Shown here: piece after piece, positions 55,557-64,000 of the stretch
Layout: every line of letters starts with the position of its first letter
Numbering within the stretch: the first letter of the stretch is position 1
Assembly: GCA_022496205.1 (NCBI GenBank)
Contig: WTXD01000033.1
Span: 62,001-126,000, forward strand
Length of the DNA: 64,000 bases
Source of the DNA: Gloeopeniophorella convolvens
Taxonomy: Eukaryota > Basidiomycota > Agaricomycetes > Russulales
Direction: 5' to 3'
The notes under the pieces: generated by a model
Database searches by the model: none
What the model was told of the DNA's origin: nothing
What the model saw: only the letters and a program-made list of their open reading frames with translations
Position numbers and translations under genes: made by a program

Positions 55557-57411
55557 CTAGAACGCATAAGTGTCGGGAGTGATCTCATGGGATTCTGGTC
55601 GCCCTCCGGATCCTTCAGGAAGCAGAGGGTTGGATTGTTGTCCCATCTTCGCCTTGAGTTGGTCAAATTGCCGCTCGAGTACAGTTTGGCTTTTGTGAGA
55701 CTTGTGCAAACCAGAGGCGACGTCTGCCGCAGAAGAATGAAAGCCTGATATCGTGAAGTCTTTGTTCAACTCGACATCCTCGGCAGCCGTACTGTCCACA
55801 GATATGTGCGAAACGTCTGAGGCAACAGTTTGTCGAACATCGCGCACTTCCTCATCCTTCTGAGTGAGGGCCACCTCGAGAGTGGCGATGCGGCTTCGTA
55901 ACCCCTCGCTGACCCGGATATCCTCAATGAGCCTAGTGGCGAGATGGCATACGACTGTAAGATGCTCAGCACAGCGCCGAACGAATACGCACTGTACTCA
56001 CGCTCTGGCAGATCGTCTCGCCTCATTTTCGGTGGATCGACCCCCAATATGTCGTATAGCTTTCTAGTGCTCTGAGCGTTGATGTCGCGTACGCCTTGTA
56101 GTCTCTTCCTTGCCCTCACGTCTTGGACAGGTCTGCGTCGACTCGCTGCTTCCTCGTTATCGCCACAAGAATAGTCCTTCTCGACGATATCCAGGATGAC
56201 CTGTATTGTAGGCATGCGTCCCACTGGTTGCCACAGGGACGCCGCCGAAGATAGAACAGCTGGGGCTGGAGAGGCCAAAGATGGGATGGAGGGATCAGCC
56301 TGCTCGGCTATAGATGCTGGAGCCGCGTAGCTCGCTGACAACGAGCTCGATGGAGCGGGCGATTCGATAGGGTACGAAGGGGAGACTGACGAAAAGTTAC
56401 CTGAAGGCTGAGGGCTTGATGGCGTCGTCATACGTGAGATAGTGAGGCTCTGCGCGCTCTGTGGCGTCCGAGGATCGGCCACCTGCGGGCGGAGAAGGGG
56501 TAGGGCAGGTGTTCTCGGAAGGGGTGGAGGCGCTCGCACGCGCTGCAACTGATTTCGGACGCGGGAGACATCGGCTTCGCTGGAGCGTTTGTGGGAGTCG
56601 GTGCGCACCGGACTCGGCGATCGTTGTCTCCTCTTCCCAAGAACCTTCTGGGACGCAGAGAGATTCGTCTCATGCGTTGCAGACAGCGCTGGAGGGTAGG
56701 AAGATGAGCCCCGCGATGCCAATGAGAGAGGCGATGCAGATGTTTCCGGCGTCGAGCTGGTGCCAGAGGAAGCCAGAGGAACTGGCACTACGCCGGCAGG
56801 GAAAACTATTGATCGGGACAAGGATCTAGAACGGTGCGGCGCGCTGTGCGCGATAGGGTTTTCGGAGACGTATGGGGACAGATGCGTATGATCGACCTGC
56901 CCTGGGCCTAGCCCTCCGTGTCGGCAGTAGAATGGATATCAGGGTATTGTGACGCACCAGGCAGGGAAGCAATCGAGCTCAAGGGATGCGCTGAGTACGG
57001 AAAATCCGCATTAGACAGGCGCACGGATTGCTGGGATTCGGACCACTGTCTTGCGCCAGCGCCGTGACCAAAGCCGTCGAGTAGCTGTTCGAAGGACGCG
57101 ACTAGATTCTGCGGCCGGCCACTCTGGAAAGTGTCACCAATACTACTAGTAGATCCTGGCATGAAGGATTGGGTCATAGGTTGATTATATGAGTCGGTGT
57201 ATCCTTGCGAATGAGTGGGCATAAGGAGGGAAGAGCGTTGCTGGTATACAGTGGGCATGATGGAATGGGCAATATTCGCATCTGACTGAGGATATGATGA
57301 GTAGTCCTCTTCAATTCTGAGAGTAGCGTAGTCCTGCTGTTGTTCGTGAGGAGTAGTAAGTGCGCCAGGCTGAGACATGAAGGAGAGGTTTGTATCGAGG
57401 TGGGACTCCAT
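55557..57411 (-). CDS. large, mostly disordered hypothetical protein with C-terminal helix
   Basis: Not a family I recognise. Three exons are inferred on the minus strand: 56958-57411, 56002-56907 and 55557-55954 (454, 906 and 398 nt), giving 585 aa with all junctions in frame. The start MESHLDTNLSFMSQPGALTT leads into Ser/Gln-rich sequence with DYSSYPQSDANIAHS. Exon 2 is Ser/Pro/Ala-rich with a basic KVLGKRRQRSPSPVRTDSHK segment that could be a nuclear localisation signal. A more ordered part follows: IQVILDIVEKDYSC, then STRKLYDILGVDPPKMRRDD and LVCHLATRLIEDIRVSEGL, with a probable coiled coil SRIATLEVALTQKDEEV. A nuclear, perhaps regulatory, protein is a guess from composition. It is convergent with the coiled-coil pair. 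Confidence 0.68.
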
Positions 57412-58653
57412 GCCGGATGGTGCGCCCTTGATCAATCTCGAATCAACGTGGACTGGCCACTTTATATTAACGAGAAGTACAATGGAGAGTTGTTGAAAGA
57501 GAAGACAAGGTAAAGCGGGGAGGCTCGTGTAGATGCCGGCATGTCCAGTGACGCAGTCGTGCAGAAGAGGCCTCACCAACACTGACTGCAAGTCGGAAGC
57601 CAATCGGATGACGCAGACGCCACGGACATCACATCCTACTCTTGTCAACGTCTGGCATTCGTGGAAACGGAATAACACTGGGCCTGGAGATAGTAGCAAG
57701 GGCACCTCAGCGGAAGACAAGGAGCGTCGAAGAGTACAAAGCCACCCCGATTCGGCCCCGAGGGCCATGTAGGCCATTCTGGGTGTGCCAAGCGCATATA
57801 TATACTCACGTCCCTTCCGCTAGTCATAGGGTGCTGCACAGGAGTGTGTGTTCAAAGGCTTTCTGGGGTTTTTACATGGTTATGCGGTCGATCGGGTAGA
57901 AAGCGCGGAGACTCGGAATTGAACGGGGAGGAAGACGGATCCTGGGCTGGGCCGATGTGATACATGTCACGGCGCACGCTAGGTCACGCTCACGTGGCAG
58001 ACCGGGCCGATCCAGCGTGTTCACCTGCGTCCACGCCACACTTCGATGAGCCCATCAGTCACTACATCATGCATTCATGTGCATCGACACCCCTTCCCCA
58101 GCGTTCATTGTCAAACGTCTTGAATTTTGCCGTCGCTTCCTTAGCGTTTGCCCCACCAATTGCAGTCTGTGCCGCAACTCCTATTGGGCGCTTTCGTCTC
58201 AAGGCGAACGTTACTAACGTCAGTCAAATTTTAAAGTTGGCATCATCACTGGCCGAGAATCGTGCAACCGGCAGCCCGGTTCAGCGCTAGCATTTGCTCC
58301 CCCGGTTCCTTGGAAACTGACAAGTAATATTATTGGCACTGGATGCCGATGGTTGCATGTGAGCCGCTCGTTCGATTTCATATTGGCCCTAATCCTGTTG
58401 TATCCTCCATGCGATTTACCGAATCTGGCAGACTTTAGGTATGCCATGCTCGAAAGAGACACTGTCACGAAACGCTTCCAGAATCGGCGCTCGTTCTCGA
58501 GACTCGTGGCATGCTAAGGCGCTTTGATACTTAAGAGCGGATAGAGCGGATACGACCTCCCCGGAACGCAAACTCCAAGAGTCATACGTGCTCCCCCATC
58601 GCACATACCACGCCCCACCACCCGCGGTCTGTATTCAACCCCAAATCGCGCGC
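57412..58653. other. divergent spacer
   Basis: About 1.2 kb between the divergently transcribed disordered-protein gene and the first DUF6534-like gene. No gene supported. Confidence 0.5.
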
Positions 58654-60255
58654 ATGGAAGGCGGCCCCGCAGCAGAGAGAGTAATAATGCTGACACAAAA
58701 CCCCGTCGATGTTCTTGGGCCGGGTATCATCGGTCTCTTTACTCATGGCGTCACGCTCAGCTTCGTCATCTCCCAATTTACAACTTTCTCAATCCATGCT
58801 GAGCACGAACGCCGCGAGGTCGTCTTACTCGCTATCTTTGTCACGGCGGTGGCGCTGTGGGTGGTCCTATCTCTTCCATGTCGATAACGCCCGTCATCGT
58901 TTCCAACTTTTCCCAGGGTGCAAACCGGTGTCTACTTTGCTGGAGTGTGGAGATTGTATGTAATGCATTTCGGGGGACATGTGAGTATTCTATGTGCTGC
59001 GCTCTCAGTACTTGTTGACTATGTGACAGTTCACACCGACCTGGACCGAAAAACTCCAGCCTGTGTTTGTACGGCACGCCTCAGTTACTATTTGTCCGCG
59101 AATTCATGCTCGTAATCTACCAGACCACCCTCATGGCAGCCCCGGTTCAAGCGTTTTGTATCTGGCGCTGTTGGCCAGTACGTCTCCATCCCCGGTTTCT
59201 CTGTCCTTGCTATTGATGGCGCTTTCAGATACTCAAACGTAGTCGCTACGTTATTGTTCGTGACTTCCGGCGATCTCTCGGTACCCTTGATCCATGTTAT
59301 TCTCTAGGCCCTCTTCGCATTTCTCCTCATTGGGTCCATCGTAAACCCACTAGTCCTATCGGCGCATTTTTTTCAGCTAGGTCCAGCATCCTCTGCAACC
59401 CCACTCTATCCACCATGTGAGTCTCGTCGCTTTTACATGCCATTTTCTGATCGCCTTGCACGATTGCAGTCATCTTGAGCACACTCTTCCCCGCGAGTCC
59501 GTTGATACACATTCTTTGATGAATCCTAGAGTAATACGATTGATCATAACAGCTTTGGATACCGCCCTCACCGGTGTTCGTGCGTGACCACGTTCAAGCA
59601 CGTTCTTAATAAGCCATTGGCCGTTTACCCCTCCGCAGTGCTCGCCCGTCTCATGAAATCACTCAAGCAGGTCTACACGGTCCATGTTAGGCGTGTAGGG
59701 TTGCCTTTATTCCCGCCGAGGTGCCGCGCTCATACGGGTTTCAGCGGATCGTGCGGCTCATAGCCGTTGGATGGCGAGCTGTCGTGCCACCGACAGTGTG
59801 TGCCATTCTGCACGTCATCATATATCTGTTATTCACGATCAAATGGCCGGTGAGTGCACAGTCCATCCGCGCGCACCTGTTGCTCATGCCTTCGCGTCAG
59901 GAAAAGCGACAATTCTGGTTCATCGCGATCCAGTCGGCTATCGGGAAACTCTACGTTATCTCCCTCTTCTTCAATCTGCGAGTACCTACGTCCCCTCTAT
60001 GTCAGTCATGAATAATCTTCCTACAGGAATAGCCGCAAAGCCATTACTCAGGAACTCTTGCCTACACACATGTCGACGTTGACCAGTCCCGTAGGGGAAG
60101 GCATTACTCTCACACAGACGCACGACCCAACTTCAACGTGTGGAGCCGCGAAATACACGTCCAACCAGTCCGGGCAGGATCTTGCAACACCAGCGCGTCC
60201 CTCGTCAACTGTCGAGGTGTCCGGCAGCGTTTCTGGCCTCGACTCACTCAAGTGA
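58654..60255 (+). CDS. DUF6534-like multi-pass membrane protein, copy 1
   Basis: About a dozen short exons are inferred; each junction keeps frame and mirrors the neighbour at 61644-63300. Start MEGGPAAERVIMLTQNPVDV is followed by helix LGPGIIGLFTHGVTLSFVIS. Later come VQTGVYFAGVWRLYVMHFGG, TTLMAAPVQAFCIWRCWPIL, ALFAFLLIGSIVNPLVLSAH, TLDTALT, RLIAVGWRAVVPPTVCAILH and WFIAIQSAIGKLYVISLFFN, then the tail LNSRKAITQELLPTHMST. The final helix block GKLYV.SL..NLN is the hallmark of the basidiomycete DUF6534 family, which typically has seven membrane spans. Function is unknown. The exon ending in FFNL appears to use a GC donor (gcgagt). No frame lesion was found. Confidence 0.76.
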
Positions 60256-61643
60256 AGCATCTGCACTATAGATGTCTCGGGGGGTCTCGTACTACTACTC
60301 ACTTCCGAATACCAACCAAAGAACCTTTATTATGGAGTGTATGTCGACCGTCGCGTTTTCTTATCGTCGCACCCGGCACAGCCCAATATCGAGGGACGTA
60401 GGCTCTGCGGGTCGTTTCAGCCAAGACACAAGAATGTATTACCCACTTTTAGCTGTCTCCTGCTCTGCTCCATCTCTCTTCTGCCATCCTTATCCGGAAT
60501 CTCCGCTCTCATCGCGCACCCATACTTTTGATGTAGATTTATAAAAGCAAAGGTGGTATGAAAGTTCAGCTTCGGTTGTCGAGTACCCATGCGGCGCTTT
60601 GTGAGTGCTTCCATCAAGCCTTCCCGGCCGCAAAGACTCATTCAGCTCGTAGGGACGTCGAGGAAATTTTACGTGTGAATAAATGTGAATGAATCCGCTG
60701 GTTCTTGGTCTCGTTTGAGCTCCTCGATGGGCTGCCCTGCGTGAACCGCTGTTGGGTTCCAGATCCGGCTGACATCGCGGCAGCTTGGGGATGATTATGT
60801 CGACACGCAGAGTCGTATCACCGACGATTCGACACACTCACTGCTCCCGGACATGGCATATTATGTACTCAGTGTTATCTCATCGACATTCGTCATACAC
60901 CATGGCGTTGCACTACTTACCGATGGGGATCGCCACATCGGGGAGGCGGCAAAACAACTTCAAATGGGTCGGTCGGTATCTGACTGGCTTTCTCAAAGCA
61001 GTGATGCTACTGGCTGATTAAACTCTCTCTACAATTTCAGATACAGCACAGCTATGGCGCTGATATCCCTGGTTGAACAGGGGGTAACTCCGCGGATGCG
61101 CTCGAGTGCGACATTCGGAGACACCTACGTGTACCCAACGTCTACCAGTGTTCGATGAATCGGCAGCGGAAGACATTCTAGCCGGACATCGACCCGGGGA
61201 CCAACGTAGGTTAACTCTATCACCTGACACCTGTTCCATGTCTTCCTAGCCGTCGCGCGTCTCCGGCACCATCATCGGCGCGCCCTGACGCCCCCATCCT
61301 TTCGTAACACCCTGGGCTTCTCCTGTGGTCTTCTTGGCCGGGTTCGTATGGCTTGGCAACCGAAACCCTCAGGCTTGGCTCTGTCAGCCACAGTTGTCCG
61401 CGGGGAACGCCCATCCGTCGCAGCGGTCTGATATCTCCGAGAACCCTGCTTTGTCGGGTGCCGCTTGCCGAGCAGAGAGGCGCCTCTCACTTTACCAAAA
61501 TAATGCGAGGTGTGGCTACGATCGGTGAGTGCGATTCCGCGTGGACTCGACCTATACTTAAAGGCTCTGTCTTCAGTTCCATTGTACCCTCTTTTCGCAC
61601 ACTCACCGCAGGGCGTTCTACGTCCCTTGAAATTTGACGCGAC
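60256..61643. other. intergenic between the DUF6534-like pair
   Basis: About 1.4 kb without a recognised gene; holds the promoter of copy 2. Confidence 0.5.
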
Positions 61644-63300
61644 ATGCAAACGGCTGGCTCCCCTGGGGTCGTTGCTCAGAGCGAAGGCAACATCCTTGGC
61701 CCGGCGATCGTTGGTCTCTTCGTTCAGGGTTTTGAGGCTGGTCTTGTCTTGAGTCAACTATCGACGTTCATTCAACATGGCGAAAACATGTCACGCAAGA
61801 TTGTCGCATTGGTCGCGTTTGTCACCATTGTTGGGTTGTGCGTATATATCTGTCCTGTAGATAACCCATCCGTGGGCTAAGTGCGTATATGCAGCGTGCA
61901 AGTGGGCTTTTGCTTCTCCGACGCTTGGCGCATATACGTGCACGGGTGGGGAACGTTTGTATGTTCTTTGCTGCTCGCAGCCTCGTGTCATCGACGCACC
62001 CCTGTTCAGGTGGTGCCAGGATGGATGGAGAACATGCAATCTATATTCGTAGGTCAGCCTCAAATCGAATGACTTGCGCTCAGCGTCACCCCTGTAGAGC
62101 CTCCTCATGGCTGCGCCTGTTCAGTGCTTCCTAATCTGGCGGTGCTCCCACGTTCGTTGCAGTTTTCGTGAATAAACCACCTCTGACGGCCCTCAGATGC
62201 TGAAATGGAAGCTCTACGTGGTTGTAAGTGATACATGCTGCGTCCAACTCACTGACCATGCCGTGCATTCTAGACCCCTTTCGCGCTTTTGCTTATTGGC
62301 AGCATCGTGGCTACTATTCTCACAGCAGTACATGCCTTCCATATTGAGGCTGCAGGTGCATACGACCCTTCGTCACACCCTGTGGTTCTCGGTGTGTATT
62401 ATCCTTGTAAGTCGTCCCGGATTTGAGTAAATTGCTCCCTAAATCATTCACAGGGATCCTATGCATTGCCTTTCCCGCGGGCAAGTAGTACCACGCATCG
62501 TCTAAACGTCAACTCATCCTATCTCTTAGTGCTTGATATAGCATTGACAACCATATGTAAGGAGCGCTATATTCTCGCCGATTATCCCGGTCATATGGTT
62601 TCGCTTCCAGTGTTGAACATTCTTCTCCGTTCCCTGAAACACATATACAACGCACATTTTCGTCAAGTGCGTGACCCTAGCTATCGAGGTCGTTACTGAA
62701 CCTGCGACGACTATCAGCGAGTCACCCACATCATCCGCGTAGTGTGGCAAGCAGCCGTCCCACCAACTCTATTTGCCATCGGAATCATTGTCATTTATTT
62801 GATCTACAAGTTCCACCTCCCTGTATGTATCGCGAATGTTCGCAAGACGTTGAGTTTTACGACCACACTGCGTGTCTCTGATTGTGCAAACAGAAAACGC
62901 GGCAACTCTGGTATCCCGTGCTGCAAGCCATGATAGGAAAGCTCTATGTGCTATCTCTCTTATTCAATCTGTACGTACCCCCACCGTCGTTCAACTACGT
63001 TCTTGATATGTATGACGTCCACCCCAGCAATGCACACGCGCGGCTCGCTGATGTGCTCCCGACAACGGCAACCCAAGTTTCAACACTTACGGAGCCCTAT
63101 ATCGGAAATGGAGTATCATTCAGTCTTCATACAAGCACCCATCGGTTGCAGCGGACGGGTGTCACCGTGAGTTCTGTCTGGTCAGTGATTCAACCCCAAG
63201 TTTGAACCTATTCTTCCAGGCCCCTACAACACGAACTAGCGACGAGATCGGGAGCGCGGGGACCAAGACCGTCCCAGATACGCCTCCAGAGAAGGAATGA
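61644..63300 (+). CDS. DUF6534-like multi-pass membrane protein, copy 2
   Basis: Tandem paralogue of the previous gene with parallel exons. Start MQTAGSPGVVAQSEGNILGP is followed by AIVGLFVQGFEAGLVLSQLS. Then VQVGFCFSDAWRIYVHGWGT, SLLMAAPVQCFLIWRCSHML, TPFALLLIGSIVATILTAVH, VLDIALTT, NILLRSLKHIYNAHF, VVWQAAVPPTLFAIGIIVIY and YPVLQAMIGKLYVLSLLFNL, then LNAHARLADVLPTT. The last exon ends PDTPPEKE at TGA 63298-63300. One intron (after FPA) seems to begin with gcaagt, a typical GC..AG donor. About seven hydrophobic segments fit a membrane protein. Cellular role unknown. Confidence 0.78.
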
Positions 63301-64000
63301 CGGGTCATATCCCGCGCATAGACTCTGGCAGAGAGATGTCCGAGCTGCGCAGATTTCGTTCATATCAACAGCGTAGCCGCGGCAGAACAGATGGACAGAC
63401 ACGGATGAGCTTCATATATTACTGTACTTTTTACGTATCCTAGGTAGCTTGACGGACACTGAAGCACCTTCCAACACGCCTCAGGGCAGCGACAACGCCC
63501 AAGCGCTGTACGTACTGCCTGACGCATCAGTCGGTGCCAGATCCTCAGCGCAAGCCGCCAAGCGCGCGACGACAATATAGCCTTCGCCGCCATGTGAAAC
63601 TACATCTTGCAAGTGTTGGCCTAGGACGAATTTGTCCAAGGTCTTCACCGAGTGGAGGCCAATTTCAAGTTCATTGTGTCACATGTCACAATGCATAAAC
63701 GATGAACGAGAAGTCCTAAATGCAGGCAGGTATCGAGGGATGCATGGGATGGAGGAAACCATCGGCTACGTGACCCCAGGGACCGAGAAGGACGAGCCAG
63801 AGGACGCAGTGCGACGCAGCCCCCGGAAGCTTCCTTAGTGACGAACTACCGGGCCGGGTTCCGATAGCAATGGCCGCCGCCGCTCGAACCCGAGTCTGCA
63901 TCGCTGCGGCGTCGATTGCCATGTCACGAAAACTGTCATCACCTCGTCCCCGCGGCCCTCGAAGCCTCGGGCCCTAGCTGAACTCTGTGATTATCTCCGA
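63301..64000. other. window end, no gene recognised
   Basis: Short frames only. A minus-strand frame at 63716-63922 and a plus-strand frame at 63632-63838 overlap and lack domains. Confidence 0.45.

Noticed and set aside
59510..59720. Apparent stops in DUF6534-like copy 1
   Set aside because: The stops fall inside inferred introns (donors near 59486 and 59577); splicing as in copy 2 restores a continuous frame.
1..64000. CRISPR arrays, bacterial operons, viral or toxin genes, secondary-metabolite backbone genes
   Set aside because: None seen. The content is eukaryotic and fungal, and no polyketide, peptide or terpene synthase motif accompanies the O-methyltransferase and MFS genes.

Overview
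This window looks like nuclear DNA of a filamentous basidiomycete, probably an Agaricomycete (polypore-like). Nearly all protein genes are split by short introns (about 43-70 nt, GT..AG, a few apparently GC..AG). Housekeeping genes of eukaryotic type are present (Glo3 ArfGAP, Ubc1, Hem13, Usb1), and there are eukaryotic tRNA genes without operons. Several families are typical of mushroom-forming fungi: F-box/LRR-like proteins, DUF6534-like membrane proteins and secreted carboxylesterases. The placement is inference from gene content; no ribosomal or mitochondrial marker is present. Exon structures were worked out by hand from splice signals, frame and family conservation.

Layout. 1-2.4 kb: nothing recognised. 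2.4-11.6 kb: a GLO3-type ArfGAP, a tRNA-Thr and four F-box-like genes. 11.6-18.1 kb: a long gene-poor stretch. 18.1-20.7 kb: a GNAT acetyltransferase and a fifth F-box-like gene. 20.7-24.6 kb: gene-poor, with some unexplained ORFs near 23-24 kb. 24.6-29.3 kb: a dienoyl-CoA isomerase/enoyl-CoA hydratase-like gene, tRNA-Thr, tRNA-Ile and an MFS transporter. 29.7-34.4 kb: a sixth F-box-like gene, a Ubc1-type E2 enzyme, and the haem gene HEM13 divergent from it. 35.2-43.9 kb: three paralogous Fe(II)/2-oxoglutarate dioxygenase genes; the third is broken by a stop codon and a frameshift. 44.4-52.7 kb: a DUF202 membrane protein, an O-methyltransferase, USB1 and a secreted carboxylesterase. 53.3-57.4 kb: a pair of small coiled-coil paralogues of unknown function and a large, mostly disordered protein. 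58.6-63.3 kb: a tandem pair of DUF6534-like membrane proteins.

The genes do not form one obvious pathway. The MFS transporter, O-methyltransferase and dioxygenases are scattered among housekeeping genes, with no backbone enzyme of a secondary-metabolite cluster. The most noteworthy content is the local duplications: the dioxygenase triplet with shared TATA placement and one decaying copy, the coiled-coil pair with identical spliced length, and the DUF6534 pair with parallel exons. The F-box-like expansion and several in-frame, stop-free introns also deserve a look.
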